Of a DNA stretch of 64,000 nucleotides, positions 16,177 through 22,991 are shown one piece after another (position 1 is the stretch's first letter; each line of letters opens with the position of its first letter). The stretch lies in NCBI GenBank assembly GCA_035308365.1, contig DATGGU010000005.1:112205-176204 (forward strand), in the 5' to 3' direction. Position numbers and translations under genes: made by a program. A model generated the notes under the pieces. The model did no database searches and had not been told where the DNA came from. It worked only from the letters and a program-made list of their open reading frames with translations. Source of the DNA: PALSA-505 sp035308365. GTDB taxonomy: Bacteria > Actinomycetota > Actinomycetes > Streptosporangiales > Streptosporangiaceae.

Positions 16177-17858
16177 CCGAGTTGCGCTCACCTGGCACGG
16201 CGCACCGCGGCGAAGGCGCCGGCGGGCAGGCACAGCCGTCCCGTCCCGGCCGGCCGCCCCTTGACGCCGCGGGCCGGCTGCGGCTGGCCTGGCGGCAGCT
16301 CACCTCCATGCGGATAGCCCTCATCCTGCTGTTCCTGCTGGCGCTCGGCAGCGTGCCCGGATCGCTGCTGCCGCAGCAGGGGGTCGACCCCGCGGCGGTG
16401 CAGCGGTACTTCGCCTCCCATCCGGCGCTCGCTCCGTGGCTGAACCGGCTCGGGCTGTTCAACGTCTTCGCCGCGCCCTGGTTCGCCGCCATCTACCTGC
16501 TGTTGTTCGTCTCACTGGCCGGGTGCGTCGTACCGCGAACCTTCCGCCTGGCCCAAACGGTCCGGGCGCAGCCGCCGGCGGCGCCGCGGAACCTGGCCAG
16601 GCTGCCCTCCTGGGCGCGTTACGAGACCACGCTCGCACCGGAGCAGGCGCTCGCCGCGGCGGCCGGCGTGCTGTCGGCCCGCAGGTTCCGGGTGCGCACC
16701 GCCGACGGCTGGGTGTCCGCGGAGAAGGGGCACCGCCGCGAGGCCGGCAACCTGCTCTTCCACCTCGCGCTGCTCGGCGTGCTGCTGTCGGTCGGGCTCG
16801 GCGGGCTGTTCGGTTACAAGTCGGACCGGCTGCTGGTACAGGGCAGCAGCTTCGCCGACACGGTCACCGACCTCGACGTGTACCATCCGGGCCGGCTCGT
16901 CTCGCCGTCAGATCTGGCGCCGTTCACCATCGCGCTGGACAAGTTCAGCGCCAGTTACGTCACCTCTGGCCCGGACCGCGGGCAGCCCGCCGCGTTCGAC
17001 GCGCTGATCCGTTACTCCAGCCAGCCTGGCGGGCCGGTGCACGGCTACGACCTGCGGGTCAACCATCCGCTCGTGGTGGACGGCGTGCGGGTGTTCCTGA
17101 TCGGCCACGGCTACGCGCCGGTGTTCAAGATCACCGATGGCACCGGCCACGTGGTCTTCAACCAGCCGGTTCCGTTCATCGCCGCGCAGACCGCCACCTA
17201 CACGTCCGAGGGCGTCATCAAGGTGCCCAACGCCAGGCCGGAGCAGCTCGGCTTCATCGGCGTGTTCGTGCCCACGGCGGTGGATGTGGGCGGCCAGCTC
17301 CAGTCGGCGTTCCCCGCGGCCATCAACCCGATGGTCAGCCTGGTCTCCTATGCCGGCAATCTGGGTCTCGACTCCGGTGTCCCGCAGTCGGTGTACCAGC
17401 TCGACACGGCCGGGATGCACCGGCTGCCGGTCAAACCGCGGGGATTGTCACCCGGTCAGTCGCTCAAGCTGCCGGACGGCGAGGGCACGCTCACCTTCAC
17501 CGGCTACACGCAGTGGATCACACTGGCGATGACCTACGACCCCGGCCAGCTGCCCGCGCTGGCCTGCGCCGTCGCCGCCCTCGCCGGGCTGCTGCTGTCG
17601 TTCTTCGTCCGGCGGCGCCGGATATTCGTCCGGGCCAGGGCCGGTGGCAACGGCGCGACCGTGGTGGACGTGGGCGGGCTGGCCCGCTCGGACGCCGGTG
17701 GCGGCTTCGAGACCGAGTTCGCCGAGCTGACCGGGAAGCTTCGATCGATGCATCCGGGCGTCCCACCGCCCGGCACCCCGCCACCCGGCACACAGCCGTC
17801 AGGCGCCGAGCCGGATGGCGCCGCGCAGCCGTCCCGTCCCCGGGAAGAGGGGGAGTAG
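16173..17858 (+). CDS. resB: Cytochrome c biogenesis protein ResB (System II)
   Basis: 561 aa. Two hydrophobic helices near the N-terminus (MRIALILLFLLALGSVPGSL and the AAIYLLLFVSLAGCV segment), a third near residue 200, a large periplasmic domain with repeated VTDLDVYHPG/YDLRVNHPLVVDGVRVFLIGHGYAP blocks, and a final helix near residue 465. ResB with CcsB forms the System II heme-export and cytochrome c ligation complex. The translation start is a TTG coupled to a short upstream frame. The C-terminal tail is Pro/Gly-rich with a short PPPGTP repeat. ccsB follows after 4 bases. Confidence 0.92.
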   Translation: MTELRSPGTAHRGEGAGGQAQPSRPGRPPLDAAGRLRLAWRQLTSMRIALILLFLLALGSVPGSLLPQQGVDPAAVQRYFASHPALAPWLNRLGLFNVFAAPWFAAIYLLLFVSLAGCVVPRTFRLAQTVRAQPPAAPRNLARLPSWARYETTLAPEQALAAAAGVLSARRFRVRTADGWVSAEKGHRREAGNLLFHLALLGVLLSVGLGGLFGYKSDRLLVQGSSFADTVTDLDVYHPGRLVSPSDLAPFTIALDKFSASYVTSGPDRGQPAAFDALIRYSSQPGGPVHGYDLRVNHPLVVDGVRVFLIGHGYAPVFKITDGTGHVVFNQPVPFIAAQTATYTSEGVIKVPNARPEQLGFIGVFVPTAVDVGGQLQSAFPAAINPMVSLVSYAGNLGLDSGVPQSVYQLDTAGMHRLPVKPRGLSPGQSLKLPDGEGTLTFTGYTQWITLAMTYDPGQLPALACAVAALAGLLLSFFVRRRRIFVRARAGGNGATVVDVGGLARSDAGGGFETEFAELTGKLRSMHPGVPPPGTPPPGTQPSGAEPDGAAQPSRPREEGE

Positions 17859-17862
17859 AACC

Positions 17863-18939
17863 ATGCCCACCATCAACACCGGACTGGCCCAGGTCAGCAA
17901 CGACTTCCTGCTGGTCGCGCTGGTGGCCTACTCGCTCGCGGTGCTCGCCTTCGCCGGGGACTTCGCCTTTGGTCACGGCAAGGTCCGGGTCACCGGCGCG
18001 GCGGCCAAGGTCAAGGTGCCCGCGATGGCCGGGGTGGCCACGGCCGGGATTGCCGGTGCGGACGCCGGCAGACCGCCCACGACCGGCGCAGAGGTGACCG
18101 ATGGGCCGGCCTCCCTCCGTAATGAAGAATCTTCTTCTCTCATTACGGAGGGCGCGAAGCCGTCGGCAACGCGGGCCGGGCGCTGGGTACGCGCCGCCCT
18201 GGTGGCGACGTTCTTCGGGCTGGCCGCGCATCTGGTGGGTGTGATCTCCCGGGGCCTGGCGGTGCACCGCCTCCCGTGGGGGGACATGTACGAGTTCGTC
18301 GTCGCGCTGACCTGCGTGGCCGTGATCTTCTTCCTCGGCCTCATGATCCGGTACCGGGCGTACTATCTGGGGTTGTTCGTGGTGGGCGCGGTGGTCATCG
18401 CGCTCGGGCTGGCGCAGACCGTCATCTACACGGCGGCCGGGCCGCTGGTGCCCGCGCTGCAGTCCTACTGGCTGTCCATTCACGTGACCGCGATCACGCT
18501 CGCGGTGGGGACGTACTTCGTGGCGGCCGTGCTCGGCATCGTCTACCTGTTCGCGGTCCGGCACGCCAGGCGGGCCGCGGCGGGGCGGGTGCGGCCGGCG
18601 GACGGGATCATGGGCAGGCTGCCCGCGCCCGACGTGTTCGACCGGCTCGCCTACCGGACGGTGATGTTCGCCTTCCCGCTGTGGACCTTCGGCATCATCG
18701 CGGGCGCGATCTGGGCCGATCAGGCCTGGGGCAGGTACTGGGGCTGGGATCCGACGGAGACCTGGGCCTTCATCACCTGGGTGGTCTACGCCTGCTTCCT
18801 GCATGCCAGGTCGACGGCCGGATGGCGGGGCTGGAAGGCCACCGTGATCCAGTTGACCGCGTTCTGCTGCCTGCTGTTCAACATGGTGGGAGTCAGCCTG
18901 TTCATAACCGGCTTGCACTCCTACGCCGGGCTGAACTGA
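17863..18939 (+). CDS. ccsB: Cytochrome c biogenesis protein CcsB/CcsA (heme-handling WWD protein)
   Basis: 358 aa. Carries the tryptophan-rich WWD heme loop (WGRYWGWDPTETWAFITW) and flanking histidines in helices (RGLAVHRLPWGDMYEF, LSIHVTAITLAV, LFNMVGVSLFITGLHSYAGLN). With ResB it delivers heme to apocytochrome c outside the membrane. The ATG follows GAGGGGGAG within the end of resB. Between the first helix and the conserved core is a variable linker of about 80 residues containing a perfect palindrome in frame (18113-18152). Confidence 0.95.
   Translation: MPTINTGLAQVSNDFLLVALVAYSLAVLAFAGDFAFGHGKVRVTGAAAKVKVPAMAGVATAGIAGADAGRPPTTGAEVTDGPASLRNEESSSLITEGAKPSATRAGRWVRAALVATFFGLAAHLVGVISRGLAVHRLPWGDMYEFVVALTCVAVIFFLGLMIRYRAYYLGLFVVGAVVIALGLAQTVIYTAAGPLVPALQSYWLSIHVTAITLAVGTYFVAAVLGIVYLFAVRHARRAAAGRVRPADGIMGRLPAPDVFDRLAYRTVMFAFPLWTFGIIAGAIWADQAWGRYWGWDPTETWAFITWVVYACFLHARSTAGWRGWKATVIQLTAFCCLLFNMVGVSLFITGLHSYAGLN
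18113..18152 (+). repeat. Perfect 13-bp palindrome inserted in frame in ccsB
   Basis: CCCTCCGTAATGA (18113-18125) and TCATTACGGAGGG (18140-18152) are exact inverted copies around a 14-base, AT-rich centre. It encodes SLRNEESSSLITEG in the linker. The composition contrasts with the GC-rich gene around it. Confidence 0.9.
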
Positions 18940-18952
18940 CGGGCTGAAAGCC

Positions 18953-19411
18953 CTACTCGCCGCCGTCGCGAAGGTCGCGGATCACGCAGTCGAGGTAGTG
19001 CAGGAAGTCCGGGTCGTCGTCCGGGCCCACCGGCCACGAGGTGGCCTGCCGGTCCTGCTGGCCGCCCAGGTCGTGCAGCGGGACCTCACCGGATTCCTCG
19101 TGCCGGGCGCGGCCCGCGGGGTGCCTGCGCAGCGCGGCCTCGGCGTCCATGCCGGCCATGTCGATGGCCTGCCCGGAATACCACGGCGAACGCGGCGTCC
19201 GGCCGGGCAGATAGCGGCCCGGCGTGGTGTAGGGGCGGCCGAACATGAGCCAGGCGAGGGCGCCGGGGACGAACAGCAGCCCGGCGATGGCCAGCCAGGC
19301 TCCCTTCCCCGGGCCACGGCAGTCTGCCCCGGGGGTGAGCAGAATGTCGATGAGCGTGTACATCCACAAACCAGCGGCCAGCAGAGCGACCAGGACGCCA
19401 GGCAGCAGCAT
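18953..19411 (-). CDS. Small membrane protein with PLDc_N-type N-terminus
   Basis: 152 aa. The N-terminal helix pair LLPGVLVALLAAGLWMYTLIDIL and WLAIAGLLFVPGALAWLMFGRP matches the phospholipase D N-terminal (PLDc_N) membrane module that is often found alone. A hydrophilic acidic tail of 90 residues ending FLHYLDCVIRDLRDGGE follows. There is no phosphodiesterase HKD motif, so no enzymatic activity is implied. It is convergent with ccsB, 13 bases apart. Confidence 0.65.
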   Translation of the reverse strand: MLLPGVLVALLAAGLWMYTLIDILLTPGADCRGPGKGAWLAIAGLLFVPGALAWLMFGRPYTTPGRYLPGRTPRSPWYSGQAIDMAGMDAEAALRRHPAGRARHEESGEVPLHDLGGQQDRQATSWPVGPDDDPDFLHYLDCVIRDLRDGGE

Positions 19412-19551
19412 GGGGGCAGCCTAAACGCTGGAACGGCCCACTAATGGACGAATTGGAATACTCGCTCGCCAACCGCGCGTCCCGGTAACAATCAGTCACG
19501 AGAGATGACGATCCAGGGGATCCGGCATACGCTGTGCCTGTTTGGAAGTCC

Positions 19552-19652
19552 GGGTTCGTCAAGAAGCCCAATCCGGCCGGCGCGGTGCCAGGTGCACCGG
19601 CACCCGGGCAGGCAAAATCCGCCTGCCCTCGCTGGCCGGCCTTGACGAACCC
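19552..19652 (+). repeat. Dispersed cruciform element R1, copy B (best preserved)
   Basis: Outer arms GGGTTCGTCAAG (19552-19563) and CTTGACGAACCC (19641-19652) are perfectly complementary. An inner stem pairs 19573-19582 with 19630-19639 with one G.T pair. Two hairpins fill the centre: GGTGCC/GGCACC (19584-19604) and GGGCAGGC/GCCTGCCC around AAAATCC (19606-19628). Total length is 101 bp. Similarity to the other copies runs on about 24 bases to the left (from ACGCTGTGCCTG at 19529) and a few bases to the right. Confidence 0.85.
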
Positions 19653-19691
19653 TCACTGGGGCCCAGGGCACGCGTGGCAGGAGTCCGGGAC

Positions 19692-20834
19692 ATGTTCAAG
19701 CGGTTGCTGAATCGCCTGTGGGGGCGAAGGCGGTCAGCCTCCGCGCGCGGGAGCCGGGGGCGGCCAGGACAGCGAGATACCGTCGCGCAGGCAGCCGGCC
19801 TGAGCGCCCGGCCGGGCGCGGCCGGTCCGGTGACGGCCGCCGGTGAGAGCGCGGGCAGGCACCGCCGGCCGGTCCCGCCCGGTGCGGCGGAGCCAGATCT
19901 GGTCAGCCGGGGCGCGCCCAGCCATGTGGATCCGGGAGCGGTACCCAGACAGGCACCCGGCGGATACGCCGCGGCGCGGCCGGGCGGGAGTGCCCGGGCC
20001 CGCGTCCGCAGGAAACAGGGTGGCAGTGAGCCGGTCGGGTCGCCGGTGCGCACCCAGCCCGGACGCGGCCCGGCGGCAGGCCAGCCTCAGGTCCGCAGGC
20101 AGGTCCCGCGCGACCGCCAGGCGCAGTCGCCCACCGATCCCGGCCGGGGCCCGGCTCCCGTCCAGAGCCGGGCAAACAGCCAGAGCAGAGGCGAGGCCGC
20201 CGTCAAGGCCTGGTATGAGGTGGCCGGTGGCTGGCAGCGGGCCGAAGGCGGCAGCCACTGCGGGAGCCTGGAGCCGCTGGTGCACCGGCAGTGGGACGCG
20301 GCGACCGCGCCCGCCGAAGCGCTGCTGGCGGTCCGGCGCCTCGCCGAACTGCCACAGCGGATCAAGGACCTGCTGGCCGCCGCCGTGGACGCGATCTACG
20401 TCGGGCCCGGTGGCGTACCGGAACTCGACGACATGGGGCGGTTGCGTGGCGTGCCGCTGCCGTCGGGCCGGGCGACCTGGGACGCTTGCGCGGGTGCCTA
20501 TGGTGACCGGAAGATTGTCGTCGGCACACGTCCCTCGCCATCTCCTGACGTGATGTGTCACGAGGTCGGGCACGCGATCGACGATTCCGACGCACCCGCG
20601 GGCCGGTGGCAATCGGACTCAGCGGAGTTCAGGATGCTTTACGATCAGTGCCTACCGCACCTGGTCAGCGACTTCCACCGGCAGCAGGGTGCCCTTGGGA
20701 GACGTGAGTTCTTCGCGGACGCGTTCGCGGCGATCGCCTCCAGGCAGCGGCCCGCGCTGGTAGACATGCTCGGCGGCAGCACAAGGGTGGCACTGAATGT
20801 CATGCTTTACTTCAACCGGCGTTACAGCATCTAG
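19692..20834 (+). CDS. Anthrax-lethal-factor-like zinc metallopeptidase domain protein
   Basis: 380 aa. The first 175 residues are Arg/Pro/Gly/Ala-rich and look disordered. From AAVKAWYEVAGGW onward is a folded domain ending in VMCHEVGHAIDD (HExxH zinc site) and, 45 residues later, GRREFFADAFAAI, whose Glu fits the third zinc ligand. The spacing and the HEVGHAIDD/EFFADAF pair resemble the catalytic domain of anthrax lethal factor. No signal peptide is visible. ATG 19692 has AGGAG about 9 bases upstream; a longer frame would run through the R1 repeat and is rejected. The next gene starts 4 bases after the stop. Confidence 0.7.
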   Translation: MFKRLLNRLWGRRRSASARGSRGRPGQRDTVAQAAGLSARPGAAGPVTAAGESAGRHRRPVPPGAAEPDLVSRGAPSHVDPGAVPRQAPGGYAAARPGGSARARVRRKQGGSEPVGSPVRTQPGRGPAAGQPQVRRQVPRDRQAQSPTDPGRGPAPVQSRANSQSRGEAAVKAWYEVAGGWQRAEGGSHCGSLEPLVHRQWDAATAPAEALLAVRRLAELPQRIKDLLAAAVDAIYVGPGGVPELDDMGRLRGVPLPSGRATWDACAGAYGDRKIVVGTRPSPSPDVMCHEVGHAIDDSDAPAGRWQSDSAEFRMLYDQCLPHLVSDFHRQQGALGRREFFADAFAAIASRQRPALVDMLGGSTRVALNVMLYFNRRYSI

Positions 20835-20837
20835 GGC

Positions 20838-21128
20838 GTGCTGGCGATGTTCGTCATTAGGCTGCCGAACGGGAACCTCATGGTTCCCGAGTCCGCCATG
20901 GGCGACGGTGGCCGCATCCTCGGCGACGGCTACGTCGAGATCGGCCCGGACGACGCGGACTACGAGCGGCTCGCCCAGCACGCGCTGACCGAGGATGAGG
21001 CGCGCACCCGCCGCCAGCGCTGGCAGGACGACGACGAGCAACTGCACCGCGAGTTTCTCGCCTACCGCGCCCAGCGGGACGCCTCGTGGCCGGAGCCGGG
21101 ATCTGGCGAGGGCTACGACCCTGCCTGA
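20838..21128 (+). CDS. Hypothetical protein, coupled to the metallopeptidase gene
   Basis: 96 residues from GTG 20838 (or 93 from ATG 20847). The N-terminal half, MFVIRLPNGNLMVPESAMGDGGRILGDGYVEIGPDDADYERL, looks like a small beta-rich fold; the rest is charged and helical (EDEARTRRQRWQDDDEQLHREF). I do not recognise a family. The 3-base gap to the metallopeptidase stop means they are co-translated. A partner, inhibitor or substrate role is possible but unsupported beyond position. Confidence 0.6.
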   Translation: MLAMFVIRLPNGNLMVPESAMGDGGRILGDGYVEIGPDDADYERLAQHALTEDEARTRRQRWQDDDEQLHREFLAYRAQRDASWPEPGSGEGYDPA

Positions 21129-21199
21129 GCGGCCTGCCCCCGCTGATCAGCCTTCACTGTCAGCCGGCCCTTGATGAGCCTTCGCGGGCCGGGCACGTG

Positions 21200-21239
21200 A
21201 CTGCCCGCGTGGGGTGGTGAGCCACCTCGCGCGGGCAGT
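21200..21239. terminator. Bidirectional terminator hairpin between the convergent gene and bldC
   Basis: ACTGCCCGCG (21200-21209) pairs perfectly with CGCGGGCAGT (21230-21239), with an inner GGTGG/CCACC stem. It lies between a plus-strand gene ending at 21128 and bldC ending at 21304 on the minus strand. Confidence 0.7.
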
Positions 21240-21303
21240 TGGTCAGGTTGGCTATCCGTGGGTGATACGTGGTGGCCGTGCGAAAGCACGGCAGGCGGAA
21301 CCG

Positions 21304-21495
21304 CTAGCGGGCCGCTTCCGCCTCGCCCCGCAACAGGGCGTGTACCTCCGACTCACGGAACCTTCGGTGCCCACCCGGTGTGCGGATGCTGCTGATCCGG
21401 CCCGAAGCCGCCCAGCGGGTCACTGTTTTTGGATCAACCCGGAAGAGTGCGGCGACCTCCCCAGGAGTGAGCAAGCGCTCACTGTTGTCGTCCAC
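21304..21495 (-). CDS. bldC: BldC-type developmental regulator (MerR-like winged helix)
   Basis: 63 residues. LLTPGEVAALFRVDPKTVTRWAASGRISSIRTPGGHRRFRESEVHALL matches Streptomyces BldC almost end to end. BldC binds DNA as head-to-tail oligomers on direct repeats and controls entry into development in streptomycetes; in other actinobacteria the role is less clear. GTG start with GAGAGG about 9 bases upstream. It is divergent from the dehydratase gene, sharing a 154-base control region. Confidence 0.92.
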   Translation of the reverse strand: MDDNSERLLTPGEVAALFRVDPKTVTRWAASGRISSIRTPGGHRRFRESEVHALLRGEAEAAR

Positions 21496-21649
21496 GATTA
21501 TTCGCCTCTCATGCCCGTACCGGTTGTCCCTAAGTGTGCCGACAAATATGTCTTTTCACCCAGACTTCCGAAAGATTGACACGCCGGTCATCAGCCGTCA
21601 CTGGGCACTCAGACCTCGGTGCATTGCTCCCGTCTCGTACTGTGGGCAG

Positions 21650-22627
21650 GTGCCAGAACCGGTATCGGTAGCGGAAATTACCGCCGCCGCGCAGCGCATA
21701 GCGGGTGTTGTGGTCCGCACGCCGCTCGTCGCCTTTCCCGGCCACCGGATGCTCATCAAGCCAGAGTCGCTGCAGCCGAACGGCTCGTTCAAGCTCCGTG
21801 GTGCCTATGCCGCCATCAGCGCGCTCGGCGAGCAGGCCCGGCGCCGTGGCGTGATCGCTCACTCCAGCGGCAACCACGCCGGAGCGGTCAGCTACGCCGC
21901 CGCCCTGCTCGGGGTGCGCGCCGTCGTGGTGATCCCGGCCAACACGCCGCAGGTCAAGCGTTCTGCGGTGCTGGCGGCCGGGGCGGAGATCGTCACCGTG
22001 GAGCCGAGCCTGACCGCGCGGATGGCCGCCACCAGCGAGCTGGTCGACCGGCACGGTTACGCGCTGATCCCGCCGTTCGATGACCGCCGGATCATCGCCG
22101 GCCAGGGCACCATCGGCCTGGAAATAGCCGCCGACTGCCCGGCGGCCGACCTCGTCGTCGTCCCGGTCGGCGGCGGCGGGCTCATCTCCGGCATTGCCAT
22201 CGCGGTCAAGTCGCTGCTGCCCGGTGCCCGGGTGGTCGGGGTCGAGCCCGAACTGGCGGCCGACGCCCGCGACTCGCTGCGCACGGGACACCGCGTCGCC
22301 TGGGATCCACAACAGACCCGGCGCACGATCGCCGACGCGCTCCGCGTCGAGCAGGTCGGCGAGGTCCCCTTCGAGCACATCAGCCGTTACGTGGACGACA
22401 TCGTGACCGTCTCCGAGGCGGAAATCAGAGCCGCCGTGCGCAGGCTCGCCTGCGAGGCGCGGCTGATCGCCGAGCCGGGAGGCGCCGTCGCGGTGGCCGC
22501 GTGCCTGTTCCGCGAGCGGGAGCTTCCGCCGGCGAGCGCACCGGTCGCCGTCCTGTCCGGCGGCAATATCGAGCCGTCCCTGCTCGCGGGCATCCTCACG
22601 AACACGGCGGCCAGCACCGCCGCCTAA
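21650..22627 (+). CDS. PLP-dependent threonine/serine dehydratase family protein (no ACT domain)
   Basis: 325 aa, fold type II PLP enzyme. The lysine in NGSFKLRGAYAAI, the SSGNHAGAVSYAA substrate loop and the phosphate-binding VPVGGGGLISG are intact. It lacks the ACT domain present in the second dehydratase of this window (47802), so it is probably a catabolic dehydratase or a serine racemase-like enzyme rather than the feedback-regulated biosynthetic form. The upstream open frame begins in the divergent bldC region; GTG 21650 (VPEPVSVAEITAAAQRI) starts at the first conserved helix. Confidence 0.85.
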   Translation: MPEPVSVAEITAAAQRIAGVVVRTPLVAFPGHRMLIKPESLQPNGSFKLRGAYAAISALGEQARRRGVIAHSSGNHAGAVSYAAALLGVRAVVVIPANTPQVKRSAVLAAGAEIVTVEPSLTARMAATSELVDRHGYALIPPFDDRRIIAGQGTIGLEIAADCPAADLVVVPVGGGGLISGIAIAVKSLLPGARVVGVEPELAADARDSLRTGHRVAWDPQQTRRTIADALRVEQVGEVPFEHISRYVDDIVTVSEAEIRAAVRRLACEARLIAEPGGAVAVAACLFRERELPPASAPVAVLSGGNIEPSLLAGILTNTAASTAA

Positions 22628-22637
22628 GCTGAGATCC

Positions 22638-22901
22638 ATGCGTTCCACATTGGCCTACACCTCGGCGAGGATGCTGCTGCTCGTCGCGGCTCTCGGGGTG
22701 TTCTATCTGCTCGGCGCCCGGGGCCTGACGCTGCTTGTGCTCGCCCTGCTGGCCAGCGGAATTGTCAGCTTCGTGGTCCTGTCCAAGGCGCGCGACCGGA
22801 TGTCAGCCTCGCTCACCTCCGGCCTGTCCGGCGCGCGCAACCGGGTCAGCGATTTCGGCCGGCGCCTCGATGAGGGCACGAAGTCCGAAGACGATGAGTA
22901 A
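22638..22901 (+). CDS. DUF4229 family small membrane protein
   Basis: 87 aa. Two hydrophobic helices (MLLLVAALGVFYLLGARGL and LTLLVLALLASGIVSFVVL) are followed by a positively charged tail with SKARDRMSASL, the pattern of DUF4229 proteins found widely in actinobacteria. Function unknown. It lies 10 bases after the dehydratase stop, probably in one transcript, and ends directly at the R2 inverted repeat. Confidence 0.75.
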   Translation: MRSTLAYTSARMLLLVAALGVFYLLGARGLTLLVLALLASGIVSFVVLSKARDRMSASLTSGLSGARNRVSDFGRRLDEGTKSEDDE

Positions 22902-22991
22902 AGAAACCCTTTCAAAATTGCGAAAACGGTCACGAAACTAATTACTGAGCTGGACAGTTAATCAGCGGGCTTTGATTTTGAAAGGGTTTCT
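22902..22991. repeat. Dispersed element R2 with long inverted repeat, fills the convergent gap
   Basis: AGAAACCCTTTCAAAAT (22902-22918) and ATTTTGAAAGGGTTTCT (22975-22991) are exact 17-base inverted copies around 56 bases. The element occupies the whole gap between two convergent genes: the left arm starts right after one stop and the right arm touches the other stop. The left 37 bases match the single arm at 11943-11978. It may serve as a two-way terminator, but the arms are AT-rich, unlike other terminators here. Confidence 0.85.

Noticed and set aside
19542..19691. N-terminal extension of the metallopeptidase upstream of 19692
   Set aside because: The extra frame is translated R1 repeat; AGGAG precedes ATG 19692.
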